This document shows positions 47,344 through 59,320 of a DNA stretch of 64,000 bases, in pieces. The notes beneath the pieces were generated by a model. The model was not told the origin of the DNA and ran no database searches. It was given only the letters and a program-made list of their open reading frames with translations. A program made the position numbers and the translations under genes. The stretch covers positions 62,001 through 126,000 of the forward strand of contig JASWJB010000044.1 in assembly GCA_032433595.1 (NCBI GenBank). Direction: 5' to 3'. Numbering within the stretch: the first letter of the stretch is position 1; each line of letters begins with the position of its first letter. The stretch is from Conoideocrella luteorostrata. Its lineage: Eukaryota > Ascomycota > Sordariomycetes > Hypocreales > Clavicipitaceae.

Positions 47344-47589
47344 TCAGGGGGTAGGAGCAAAGGTAGCAGCGAAGCAAGCAGCGCTGCATTTTCCAAAAGC
47401 CGCATTGCAAGCCAGTACTGAAGCGGGAGCTGTTGCGCCTGCTGTTGCTCCCCAGGTTGCCCCAGCTGCACCATAGCATGCCGTCACAACTGCAGCACAA
47501 CCTGCCTGGCAGACTCCATACGCCAATGGTCCGGCGGCGGCGACCGAAGCGAAGATGATCAATGGGGGAATGCTTTTGGCAGGATGCAT
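47344..47589 (-). CDS. Small cysteine-rich secreted protein (Zys3-like)
   Basis: An 81-residue frame with a signal peptide (MHPAKSIPPLIIFASVAAA) and a mature part rich in Ala, Gly and Cys: VCQAGCAAVVTACYGAAG, ATAPASVLACNAAFGKCS and AACFAATFAPTP. The C-x3-C ... C ... C-x6-C-x3-C spacing and the ACNAAFGxC motif match small fungal proteins annotated as resembling the algal zygote-specific protein Zys3. Function is unknown. The frame is intact and compact, with no intron needed. Confidence 0.75.
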   Translation of the reverse strand: MHPAKSIPPLIIFASVAAAGPLAYGVCQAGCAAVVTACYGAAGATWGATAGATAPASVLACNAAFGKCSAACFAATFAPTP

Positions 47590-49259
47590 AACGTTACTCT
47601 GGGAAGTATGGTTATAAAGTGAATTGATTTGTGGAAAATGCTTTGATGACGCTATAGTCGAACTCGGCTCAACAAGAAGACGAAGACTTGCTTGCTGTTG
47701 GTTTCAAATTCTTCCCACGACTTGGGGTTACTCTGAATTTCTTCTGCTGAGTGACTTCAGAAAAAGAGGGGGAGACAACCAGAAATCAGTGGCTTGTGTC
47801 CGAACTGTGTTGATGCCTGACGGCTCCCGCAGGTTGTCACGCGTCCAATCATTGCGCCATCACGGGCGGTTTAAGCTGCTTATTTTGGTTTCACGCTCCT
47901 CACATTCGGCCTCTCAGCTGCTTTGCTCATAGTTATGCGATTGGTTCGAACGCCGCATCGCCCGAATTCAACGAATAAGGCGCAGCCATGCTGCCTACAA
48001 CGTGACGTAGCTTGCGTCCTGGTTCAAGAACTAGTTGCGGGATGCGAACGGATGGAATGCTCTAAGTGGTTCCCCCGACATCAAATCGGGACCCGAAGGC
48101 AAATGGGTGCCCAGCTCCCCCGGTCCAGTCAGATCGTGCGACGTCACGCCGCTGCTTGAGCCAGGCAGCTGTACAGCTGCTCCGACGTCGAAGTCACCCG
48201 GATCTACTGCTCTGAGTCCCTGACGGATCGGGCTCCGGGAATAATTTTTGACTGAATAAATTGTCTTACGACATGTAATAGGTTGGGGAAGTATCGACAG
48301 CGACAGGCGACGAGATCAACTGATTTGAGTGGTGGCCCTTGCAAACATGGTATCGACTCTCTGGTCCACAGGTCGCTAATGTCTGATAGCATCAGGAACA
48401 AATTCCCGTCACACCACGTTCGACATTATCACTCGGACCATTTAATCGACCTTAACAGACTGTCGTCGATCTTTATTCGTTTAGCGGGCCGTTTCGTCCA
48501 AGTAACGATATACGGTGTTGCTACACGCGGATGCGTTACGCTTTCTAGTGGGTAGGGTTGGGGTTATGGGGCGACGCCATCGCGAAATTGGAGGCGGAGT
48601 TTTGCCAAGAGGGCGTGATTCACAGCGGATGCGAGCCATTTAGTTACATCTCTACTATTATGCTCTTAGGGTTATCTTCATCAGTCTCATATCACGCTAC
48701 CGGAACACTTCTTTGCAGATCCGCCTTTATTGGGCAGCAGATGCACTCCCGTGGTTAGGTGGTCTTGCGGCATCTACTTCCACGAACGACATCATATCAC
48801 AATACCAATTTCTTCAAATTCCTAGTGCATGGGCTCGCTCACGTTGGAAATTTTTTCTTGGTGTATGATCTAATCTTGGGTCAAACACGAGTTTCTTTTG
48901 CCCTGTACACGAAACTGAGTATTCATGTCGCAGTGTATCGGGATTCTGAAAGGGCAAGCCAATCACTCCATCGAAGGTAGTGCGGAGGAAATCCGCCTCT
49001 GTTTCAAATGGCCCGCCCACTTGATTCTAGCTTAATGGCAACTTCGGGTATCGCTCTCCGTTGCGAGTGGTTAGCGGCACCTGATCAGTGGCTCACGTTA
49101 TCCTCACTAGCCGCAACTGCTAGCTCTTACATCAGACTGTGTCATTCTCCGGCAACACACAGAGTAGACACAACTACATATAGTCGTGAACGTACCTATG
49201 GTGGATTTCTTTCACGCCTTTTATCACGCAGCAGTGATATGCCCTGGTAGACACTAAGA
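47590..49259. other. Gene-free stretch
   Basis: No supported gene on either strand. The part before 49260 probably contains the promoter of the hydrolase gene. Confidence 0.4.
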
Positions 49260-50265
49260 ATGTCTGGCAACCCGCACGACGATCCAACGTCCCCACCGAA
49301 CCAGGACGGGATCACGTCTTCAACTCTTACTCTCCCCGATGGCCGAAAACTAGGCTATGCGGAGTGCGGCTCGCCAACGGGACGGCCAATTCTACTCCAC
49401 CACGGCATGGCATGCTCCCGTCTCGACGCCATCTATTTCCATGAAGTTGGTTTGCAATTGGACGCAAGAATTATTGGCATTGACCGGCCAGGAATGGGAT
49501 GGAGCTCACCGCATCCAAGCCGGAGGCTGCTTGACCTCCCCAAGGACATAGAACAACTGGTCGCACATCTCAACTTGGAGTCTTTTACTTTAATGGTACG
49601 TTTTTCTGCCTTTGCTGTGGCTTATATCTTGACCTCATCCAGCACAGGGATTATCTGGGGGCGGTCCGTCCGTACTAGCTTGTGCGGCAGCACTGTCACC
49701 CACCAAGCTCAAAGCCGTCGCCATGATTGTCGCCTTAGGACCACCGGACATTGGCATGAAAGGTGCTCAGCTGGTTAACCGCATTGGCTATCCCTACGGG
49801 CTTCGCTTCTGTCCTTCCTGGCTGAACAGATGGTTCTGGCGACGAGATGCAATTGGGCGCGTGGACTTGACCGACGATGAGCGATTGAAGCTGCTGCTGC
49901 AGCAAATTGAGAGAGCAAAGCCAACAATGTCGGAAAAGGAATTGGCCGCAATGAGCGATGTGAACTTTCACCGGCAGGCTCTGAGGTCGACGAGAGAGGG
50001 GTTTTCACAGGGCTACGATGGCGTACTGGTCGACGGAAGGCTGTGCTGTCTTGATTTCGGGTTTAGGGTGGAGGACTTCAGGCCGGACTTGCCGGTGCAT
50101 CTGTGGTACGGAAAGCAGGATGTCTTTGTGCCGCCAAACCATGGAGTGCAGCTGGCAAAGCGCCTGGGTAGTCGGGCAGTCCTTAGGCTCGAAGACGAGA
50201 CACATGTTAGTCTTCTGATGAACTGGAAGGAGGAGATAGTAGGGAACCTTCTCAGGACTATGTAG
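49260..50265 (+). CDS. Alpha/beta-hydrolase fold protein
   Basis: Two exons (49260-49595 and 49648-50265; donor GTACGT, acceptor CACAG) join in phase to give 317 residues. The frame reads LTLPDGRKLGYAECG, PILLHHGMACSR (HG oxyanion motif), IIGIDRPGMGWSS, and the nucleophile elbow GLSGGGPS created across the intron. The acid and His parts are LPVHLWYGKQDVFVPP and LEDETHVSLL. All catalytic elements (Ser, Asp, His) are present, so the enzyme should be active, probably a cytosolic esterase or epoxide-hydrolase-like enzyme; no signal peptide is visible. It contrasts with the Ser-less hydrolase domain at 40.6 kb. Confidence 0.88.
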
Positions 50266-51359
50266 GGCGCTCTCCTAGCTCATCTTGTTTGGGACAGACC
50301 CTTTGTACATATGAGCCAATCTCCACTCATACAACATAAGAATTGTATCCATACTCAGGCAGTTACATGTAATTGAATTGTGGTAATAAGCTCCTGGTCG
50401 GGGGCTTTCCACAGCTTCAGGATAAGATGAAGCCGCAACTGGCTGGACATGTTGAACCACATGTCCCCCGCTGTGAAAAAGGCTCATGGTGTTCCTATGG
50501 CATGTGTGGGCTAACTATGGACGATACACCGAAGAGTATTCTGGTATAGCGCAGGCTATTTTCCCGCCAAGTACTCACACCAATCAGTATCACCGGGCGA
50601 GATGGGGTTATGCAACGCAATGCTTTTGAGGGTGCGGCGTGGATATTTTTTTTCTTTTCATGTCCGACAATGTCATTCGATCGCAGGCATGCGCATAAAC
50701 ATCAGAAAAATGCATCATACTAATTACCGCTTTACTCGCGCAAAGAAACAAGTGCCAGTCTTTGGTCAAACCGAGTTGCCAAGACTGCTGATGATCACTG
50801 GCACGCAGACTGTACGCCCCTGGGGCCGTCCAGTGCGACGAGCAGGCTAGAGGAGTGGAAAAAAGATGCGCGTTCTCTGACAAGTAGCTACTAGGTACGG
50901 AGGTGTAGCTCGGAGGCGAGTAGCGGGCCTGAAAAGCTTGTTCTGATAACTACAGCACCGCCTCGCCCAGTGATCGGCAGGCGCCGTACAAATAGCCGGG
51001 AGCGTGTGGAGTAGCCGTAGGCCCATTCACCAGCCCCCCGTAGCTTGCGTGGCGGGCTGTTACAGCGCTTCCTCTCCCTGATCCAGGGCTCAGCGCACAT
51101 CACTCAGTACAGCGTGTAGCTCGCAGCATGCAACATGTCAACACGTCCACACGGGCGGAGCATTCTGAAGCATTATCATCTCATGCGTTACTGTTTAAAT
51201 TTCTCGACTATCTTTCCCGCTACTAGATGGTACATTTGAGATTCCCGATAGGACCAATGCAAGTCGGTCGCGCAGTCGGGCGGCACATGATGTGTAGGCC
51301 GAGGACATGAGAAGGGAGAATCTACTCTACTTGTCCCCAGCGATGGCCGTTAGAGGCCT
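50266..51359. other. Gene-free stretch
   Basis: No supported gene. Confidence 0.4.
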
Positions 51360-52193
51360 TCAAAGCTTGGAGGGAGCAGAAGCTACAGGGGCAGGAGAAG
51401 CAGGAGGAGCGGCGCCGGCTGGGCCGGTGGCGCCCTTCCTCGCCTCCCTCATGGCTTCATGCAGCGCCCTTCCGTTCTCATGGAGCTTTTCATCCTGCTC
51501 GTCAGTCAGACCCTCGTAGGCAGCCTCCACGGCCTTTTCGGCTTCCTCCACCTTCTTGATCTGGTCGGGAATGGACGCCTTGGATGCTTTCATGGCGTCC
51601 TTCAGGGCCTTTCCGGCCTTCTTCTCCTCCGCCTTGAGCTCTGGCTTGATGGCGGCCTCGGCCTCCTTGTGGGCAGCCTTCTTGGCCTCGCGGGCAGCCT
51701 TCATGGCCTTTTCGGCTTCCTCCACCTTCTTCATCTGCTCGGGAATGGACGCCTCGGATGCTTTGATGGCGTCATCCAGGGCCTTTTCGGCCTTCTCCAC
51801 ATTCGCCTTGAGCTCTGGCTTGATGGCGGCCTTGGCGTCGTCGTGGGCAGCCTTCAGCTTCTCCTCGGCTTGCGCGAGCTCAGACGAGATGCCCTTTCGC
51901 TCTTCCTCGAGCTGCTTCACCTTGGGGTTATCCTGCACCTTCTTCTTGTCCTCATCATCGCGTCTGTCCAAGCCCAACACGGACGCAGACGGGGCGCGGC
52001 TGAAACCTTCAGACCTGGCCACGGCGTCTCCACGGCGGCCGTTGTGGGTAGTGGCAGCCAGGGCTGACGCACTCACTGGTGGTTTTAAGCTTTTTTTTAG
52101 CAGGCAATAATAGTGAGGGGAGGGGGCATGACGCTGGAGATGGTTTGGATCATACGTACGGGCAATAAGAGCGAGGCTGTTGATGCGAACCAT
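51360..52193 (-). CDS. Secreted coiled-coil repeat protein
   Basis: Two exons (52160-52193 and 51360-52075; donor GTACGT, acceptor ACCAG) join in phase to give 249 residues. The junction completes a signal peptide, MVRINSLALIALSASALA. The mature protein is almost entirely Ala/Lys/Glu-rich and predicted coiled coil. It contains two imperfect repeats of about 65 residues, each starting AAIKPELKA and containing KASIP[D/E]Q[I/M]KKVEEAEKA. The C-terminus is a Pro/Ala/Gly linker. Long open frames on the plus strand here are mirror images of the repetitive codons. No family is recognised; the features suit a secreted structural or effector-like protein, which is inference. Confidence 0.72.
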   Translation of the reverse strand: MVRINSLALIARTYDPNHLQRHAPSPHYYCLLKKSLKPPVSASALAATTHNGRRGDAVARSEGFSRAPSASVLGLDRRDDEDKKKVQDNPKVKQLEEERKGISSELAQAEEKLKAAHDDAKAAIKPELKANVEKAEKALDDAIKASEASIPEQMKKVEEAEKAMKAAREAKKAAHKEAEAAIKPELKAEEKKAGKALKDAMKASKASIPDQIKKVEEAEKAVEAAYEGLTDEQDEKLHENGRALHEAMREARKGATGPAGAAPPASPAPVASAPSKL

Positions 52194-55100
52194 TGTCGGA
52201 GATGTTGGGTGCAGTTGGGCTTTCCGAACTGAAATTTGGATTGGAAATATTGAAAGTGATTTGTGAAGAAAAGATAGGCCGGCTATACTTGATTGATGCT
52301 TAGAGCTTGAGAAGTGAAGAGGTAGAGTTGAAGGTGGCTGATGTGGTGATGATGATGTTTGGAGAAAACGGGCGGCGCATCGACGGTATTTGTATTCCAC
52401 GGCCGTGGATTGCTGCGCCCGGCATCGCATCTTGATACGCCGTAAACTGGCCTGGCACGGCGGCCATTCTATGCGGCATTTCGTCTCGTGTCAATCAGAC
52501 TGTTTTGGACGATGAGCTGCTACAAGTTTGGTGTCATCGCGGCCCCGCCTTGCCTGGGCTGACCGGGTCGTTTCGCATGGCCCGAGTAAGCAGACGTAGC
52601 TCTCTGCCTCTGCCTCTGCCTCTGCCTCTCCGTCCCAACATTCCCCAGGGAGCAGCGAGCTGCTTAATCCTGGGAAAGCTTCTTCGTTGGAAAATTGAAA
52701 CACGCCAATTAGCGCCGATCTGCAAACGTGTCCCGCGCCGTCATGCTCGACAACTAACCAACGGCTGCCGAGATTGGGCGAGCGCAACCAGCATTCATGA
52801 TGCAGTTTCTGCAGGGTGTGGCTCACGCTTCTCTGCTTCATACAACCTCGCTCCCACCTGCGCGCCGGTACTTGACTTGACTCTTGGGAGTCCTAGGACA
52901 TATCGAGTTTGAATCTTGTGGCCCCCGGGGCGGGTTGGGCTGAGAAACAGCAACACCGGAGCTATTGACAACATCGTCGCAGAGGGGGCGAATGAGAGAT
53001 GCTTAGTACCCCCGGTTTTTACAAGGGTGTACATTCGGCTCACTTCGGGACGCCATTCAGTGCTCATGGGGGGTAGCATGCCGCGCCCTGCAACACGGAG
53101 GAGATCTGGATCTTGACATCTCTCCGAAATCACTCTAATTGCAGTCAGTTTCAAGTCTTCTGCAAAGGCAGTGGTATCCAAGTCTACTATATAGTTTATG
53201 TGCCGCCATTGTAGGAGATAATGCCAACCACGACTACACTTAGTTCCGCTACCGTCAAATGTTTTGTTTCCTCAAACAGAAACAAGATGTATGCCATTTA
53301 CTCCGTACATAGATTTCAATCAAGATGCATGTTTATGCATTGTGATGCAATTTCGATTTTACAACTCTAAAGCAGCACGCCATTACAACGATGGCGCTGT
53401 GTCGCGTGATGAGTGAGACGTAACCGTTTTACAGCTTATAATAATATTGTCAAAGTAGAAGATTCGTATTACTAGTTGTGGACACCCCTAATTCGGCGAA
53501 TAACACTATATGCGGATAATGGGCCCTTCTGACTAGCCATATACCCATAAATCCTGACATGACATCTAAAACAAATGTCATACAAAAAGAGTCGGCCTTC
53601 TTGTAGAGAATAGACTAACACGTGTATTCTGTGGAACTTTGGCCTTGCTTATATTGTAGATATGTATAAGCCGAGCCAAACTAATTCATATGTATGGCTG
53701 CTGTTCTGATGAGCCCGGCTATGCTTGCGACCATTGTCGTAATTGGTACTAGCGCTACTCCAGGTTGCCATTACGCCTATTGCTTTCTGGCACATGCACC
53801 TCGTACGCAGGGAATTATTCTATCTCAAGATACCTAAAAATGAAATATCTGCCATTCCGGGAGGCTAGCTGCTGCGAGTGGGGCGCAGGTATTGGTGGTA
53901 GTGTTGTTAGGCTCATAACTGACTCTCGAGGACCACTCATGGCCACTTTTTGTCCTGTGACAAATTCCGTGTCATACTACGGAGTAGTAGTTATCGGCAC
54001 TGCGCTTATTAGCAAATATTCCTGCAGATCTTTGTGGACGACGGCAGCCATATCTGCAAGAATAATGCTTCCATCAGCTACGGCGGCGTCATATCGCAAA
54101 TTCCTGGCACGGATTAAGAATATACGAGCACCCTGCACCAGTAAACGGCAAAGGCGAAACCGTTGGACGAGAGGTATAATAGTTTGTTAGCAATCGGCAT
54201 TGACCGTAGGGTCTCACACTAAGCGGCCGTTTCACATAAAAAAAATTCAAGCTAGTGATTGGCCACCTCAAACCTACCGAGACCCTTCCGAGCTCCTCAT
54301 TGGCCGGTCCTGGGTCCGAGATTTTGTTCTATGCGAAATAAGCTGTGACTCCGCTATAAAACGTGCCGTGGACTGCTGGCCTTGCGCAGGTCAAGGTTTT
54401 GCACTGTCTATATTACCCCGGCGCCGACCGGATGATGACGCGTCCCGCAGTGAAGTGGTTGTTTTCCCATCCGAGCTACTTTTCCCGCCTGGTTTCCTTG
54501 GCCAGCTTGATACTGTCAGAAGAAAATGCTGCCCGCCCTTACTTTATTCGCGACAATAAGCACGGCTCGCTCTGCATCTCCGCAACATCGACGATGGCAC
54601 ATTGATGACAGACCAATCACTAATTACGCAATTTGTTTCGAGCATTCAGCCATGTCTCTTGACTTCAGGCCCTAGGGTCGTCGTCGGCACACAACTGCCG
54701 TCTCCACCGGCTTCAAACACGGATCGGACAACTTTCATTGGCCGCCCTGCCAATGCCAGCTAGCACACCAACAAGTGAACATGCAGGGATAGAACTACAT
54801 TGTGGACTTTGGTGCTTCAAAGCCATGAAATAGAGTCGAGGGGCACATCAAGGTATATCCTGTTTACAAATGGTTCAATTCGTTTTCATAGATAGTATCG
54901 AACATAGGAACTAAGTCGGAAGTCCCGGCGGTTTGTCGTTGTCCCAGACAGCTTTTAGATTGTTTCGCATTAAAGTTTAGGTTTATTCTGTGACATTGTC
55001 AAGTCCACATCGCCCGTTAAAGACGGGCCCCCCACGAGGGGAGATTGAGCGCCTTGTGGTGCCCCATGGGGACATGCCACTTGAGCCTTGTAAATGAATA

Positions 55101-57697
55101 GGTAATTCCTTTTCAAGGGCAAATAAACAGATGAGTAGATGGGTGAATTGACTGATATAGGGCCGGCGCATCGAGTCGACGATGAGGCCGTGACGCCCGA
55201 AAACCGCCTTCGACAAGTCACATGTACCGCTCCCTTGTGGTGGAGTAACACCGGGGATTGTGCCGCAGCAGAATCTTATTCAAGTAGCTTGATTTCATGA
55301 ACGCGCGTACAAGTCTCAAATAAATGGCTTCTTCTAAATCTATCCGGCGAGCCAAGTCGTATAGCACGCTACAATCTAGTTGGTAATATGCTGCTATTTA
55401 GGAGCAAAATGGAACTGAGTTTTCAGACAATGAAGTGCCTCTAATTGAGACCCCTAATGAATAAAAGTCATTGGGCATCGCTCTGTCTATCTCATGGATC
55501 TTTCTTGCTACATTATCTCGGACTCGGGTGATCGAATGAGGTCACGTTCACACGACATAAGCGATTTTACAAGTGTTCGAGACTTCACCGGAAGCTGCCC
55601 AAGGCTGGAACTAACCAAATTGTCTGCAGAGGGCGAATTTTGGGCTTTTGAGCCTTGTATGATTGCCAAGGACTCCAAAAAAAAAAAGTATCCGCCAAGG
55701 GAGCCGCACTTAAACAAATCCTAGCATCATGCTCTTTGCCTGCCATCTATCCAGCCACACTCATAGTCTACAGGAAATGCAATGGGGAGGGCATATCTCT
55801 TTGTGATCCGAAATACAAGGGAGGCACCAATTGGGATCCTATCATTGAGAATGCACCGGCCAAAAAAGAATCCCCCCCGAAGTCTGGTGTGGAGAGCAAA
55901 AACCGAACAAGGTGACTCTCAACAGAGGGAGGTAAGAGGTGTGCCAAGTGGCTGACCACGTCTCATAAGAGCTGAGAGGAATCTCGGAACGGGGCAATGA
56001 AGGGAAATTTAGACATATGGCGACCTATTGGACATTGCATTCGGTGGCTGCTGAGAAAGACTATTTGTCTCTAGCCCTAATCGAGTTCTCACAGAAACCA
56101 TGCAGCCTTTTTCCTTGTTCAAACTCTTGCCCATCGACTTAATGGGTATTTTCGCCAAACTCTAATACCTTCGCGGAGGGACTACGCCCAAAGCAAAAGC
56201 GACTGCAAAGCCGTTCAAACAAGAAGTCACCACCCTATCATATATTCTGTCGTATTTGCGAGAGTTTCCAAGGAGAGGTGCTGTCGCCACACTGTAAGCA
56301 AATGACATCATGGGGGATAATGTCTCATTCCATGGACTCTCATGCCATTGAAATGAGGATAATGGCTCAATTACTTGATATAAAGGCAGGAATTGAGCCG
56401 AAAAACTATGGGAAAGCAGTGGGAACTGCGATCTTCAGTTAGCTCTTCGTGGCATTTGCACTGCGTTTTCGTCGCCCTAGGTCATAAGCACATTCAGCCT
56501 TTATCCAAGCAAACCGTCATCCACATGTTTGAGTAATCGTGGATGCCGATCAGGGTCCTCGCACTAGAGCTTATTGGAGAAACCTTGCAGGTAGACGAAC
56601 CGGCACAGTACGGGGATTAATTAGGACACTATCACAATGTAAGTAGCAGCTATAGAGTTCTGATACGTGCAGAGGAATGTTGTCCTTGATGTCTATTTAA
56701 TTTGACGAGGAATTTGACAGCTATTTATACCCGACATCCCTCTCTAGATGCCGTCAATCTAGGCATTCCGTCAGACCTAGCCAAAGTCATTGCATTCGAT
56801 AGATTCCTATTATTCCTATTCATCCTGCTATTATTCCTATCAGTCTGTTGTGGCAGAATTCGGTGGTTTGAGCTAATCTCTTGGAGCCTCTTGCGCGCAT
56901 CGTGGCGTGCGACTAAATTTTCAGCTCTTCCCTTGTGAGCAGATGTGAGGCTTGTTCTAGTTTCTAGAATAATTAGTAATTCAAAGGCCTGAAGGATTGA
57001 ATTGAATTCCACAGGATTCTACGCAATTCCACCTATGCGCATGTGACGCCTTGTTGTGCTGTTGCGTGTGACATGGGAGGTAATTGTGTTGCGTTATGTG
57101 CCTTTACATAGATGTGAGGTAAAGGAGCAATTTACAGCAATGGAAATCGGCGGGAATTGATGAATTTGATGACGAGACTGAAAAGTGATGAATTCTGACA
57201 ATAATGATATGATGTGATGATCGTAGATGATGATGCCTTCTGAAGGGTATCGTGACCCTTCTATATAGCCCTTCAGTGACCGGAATATTCCCTTGAATTT
57301 AGTAGCCTTAGGCCTACATTCCTTGGCATCGTGCCACCTCCTTCCACTATCGTACGAATCTAGCTAATACGAGGCATCGGTCATTTCCGAAGGTGCCACT
57401 CTAATCTCAACAAATTGGTCTTTGAGGCTGAGGCGTAAATCCAACAAAGCACGAGACAACAAACTTTGCGGCGAAAGTGCCACAGACATAGTTAAGCATA
57501 TGAATGTTGGCATGGAAGGGTCTTATATAAGCAGGCATAGATTAAGAGCAAAAGTGGAATATCGCTGAATATTACAATAGGAACGTTGCGAAAGAATGCC
57601 CTCCAACGGCTCTGACCGTTTTCGATCTCAACCTCGTGTCTCGGCATATTGCCAACCGCAGCCCAGCACTCTCCTTTTTATCACTGCGAAACTCGTA
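52194..57697. other. Long gene-free region
   Basis: About 5.5 kb without a supported gene. It has a CTCTGC hexanucleotide microsatellite near 52602-52630 and copies of TACTCCGTA or its complement at 53299-53307 and 53978-53986. Two short overlapping plus-strand open stretches at 55494-55915 have no recognised domain. Confidence 0.4.
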
Positions 57698-59246
57698 TCA
57701 GAATTCACCAACAAGTGTGAGGCTACTTCTGAAGTCTGCAGCGATTTCCAACATGTTCTCCCGCTGCTTTTGGTCTGTCATTGTGTTCAAGGCGGGAACA
57801 ACACGCATGTCGAGGTATATGGAAGCCTCGACGCGGTGGTCATTGACCCGATCAGAACTTACAAAAGACTGTAGTCCCTGAACAATCTTGACTACATAGT
57901 CCTGTGGGGCTTGGGCGGAAAAGCCAGCCTTGGGCAGATGTGCAACACTGTCCGACAACACGCCGGCAAGCTCCCAATCGCGGTATAGCGCGAGAGAGCT
58001 CTCAAAGATGCCGGTTGCGGAAACCGGCTTGCCCATAAATGTGCCTTTCCAAATCGCTGGGCCTTCGTAGTATTCAATAGGTAACTTCGCGGCAGGCGCC
58101 GGGGTGGTATAAGTTGCCTCCAGCGTCATGTTTAGTGATGCTGAGCGAATGATATGGGCGCTTGGCATGTACATGTTCTGGCTCGGTGGTGGGAATAGGG
58201 TACTGAAGTTTTGACGAGGGTACTTGGAATAACTAATGTACTCCACGGTGAGGTCGTTTGGTACTCCGTTGGCCCACAAAGGTGGCGGCGGTTCCCCATT
58301 AGGCTCTGAAGGCGGGAACGAGACTGTGACGCCCGTTGTGTCCGTGATGGAATTATTGGCAAGCCGATCGAACTGGCGCCATATGCTGAGGTCGATTCCA
58401 TTGTCTAAATTGACCTGTCGCCACTCATGAGAGCGCTGGCGGCCAGTGGGACTAAGTATGCCGGGGAAAAGAGGAAATATCTGTCGGTCCATGTGCCCGC
58501 GGGTTCCGAGTATTGGTTCTGAGAAGCCTTTGAATGAGAGCGAGCCGTTGATTGAGGGCCCTGGTTGCCAATAAGTCAAGGTGTTGGGCTGCCCGAACTG
58601 GGTGAAGAATCCGCGGAGGACAGAGGCCCCAAAAGCCACTGGCTTTTTCTGCATGTTGGCGTGCACCGAGAATGAAAATGATTCTTCGGTCACGACGTCT
58701 TTACCGGGGCAGTGAAGATCGTAAACAAAGGGGTCCAAGGCGCCGGCAGGGGTTCGGCTCGTGTTCCAAAAAGATTTTCCTTCCGGTGCGTTGAACGAGA
58801 CATCCAGATGGTCATCAGAGCTGGCAAACTTTTGGTCCACAAGAGAGGTCCCTGGTAGATCATATGACGTATATGTGTTGAAGGCGCCCGTTTGATAGTC
58901 AAAAATGGAGGCTTGGTAAAAGTTGAGTTTGACGGCACTGATGTAGTTTCTGTTAAAAATAGTGAAGATCTGGTACTTCTTTCCCGTGATTTGGCCTTGT
59001 ACCTCTGCGGTGAGAAACCTCTTGGGATGTTAGCCGGAACCTAATGTAGGTATTCATAGAATCAGCATACCAAGAGTCGCCCATATACTGGTATTGGGCA
59101 CCCTCAACTTTGGGAAAAGTGAGAATCGGGTTGCCTTCCAACTCAAAGGGATAACGTTTCCAGCTTTGAGCCACCGTTGCGGGCATCCGAGACAAGAACC
59201 AAGCCAGGCTGGCAAAGATCAAGGAGTGAATCGAAAGCATTTTCAT
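57698..59246 (-). CDS. Secreted AttH/CrtC-type protein (kievitone hydratase or Diels-Alderase fold)
   Basis: Two exons (59071-59246 and 57698-59018; donor GTATGC, CTAAC branch site, acceptor AAGAG) join in phase to give 498 residues. The junction restores GDSWFLTAEVQGQITGKKYQ, a good match to the DSWF start of the family. A signal peptide (MKMLSIHSLIFASLAWFLS) is present. The tandem lipocalin-like AttH/CrtC domains (PF07143 type) follow: IFTIFNRNYISAVKLNFYQ, YDLPGTS, and late WQPGPSINGSLSFKGFSEP. In fungi this fold includes secreted kievitone hydratase and the pericyclase (Diels-Alderase) enzymes of tetramate pathways. The signal peptide favours a hydratase-like extracellular role. No polyketide synthase lies nearby. 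A TATA-like sequence at 59311-59320 is about 65 bp upstream. Confidence 0.75.
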
Positions 59247-59310
59247 GACGGCAACGAAGATGTCAAGTCGGTTGCTGGGTTTGCACAGCTTGGTGCAACC
59301 CATGAACACA

Positions 59311-59320
59311 TATTTATATA
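59311..59320 (-). promoter_or_regulatory. TATA-like element of the AttH-type gene
   Basis: TATATAAATA on the minus strand, about 65 bp before the start codon at 59246. It is a plausible core promoter. Confidence 0.45.

Noticed and set aside
51459..52110. Two plus-strand open frames opposite the coiled-coil gene
   Set aside because: Leu-, Gly- and Ser-rich translations are antisense images of Lys/Glu/Ala codons. They have no signal peptide, introns or domain.
53942..53964. Possible third copy of the 83-bp element (GGCCACTTTTTGTCCTGTGACA)
   Set aside because: Only two short blocks match, the left terminus is missing and there is no target duplication.
55494..55915. Two overlapping plus-strand frames that could be exons of one gene
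   Set aside because: No recognised domain and no clear splice pair joins them.
57698..59246. Secondary-metabolite cluster around the AttH-type gene
   Set aside because: No polyketide synthase, NRPS, P450 or methyltransferase is visible within the window on either side.
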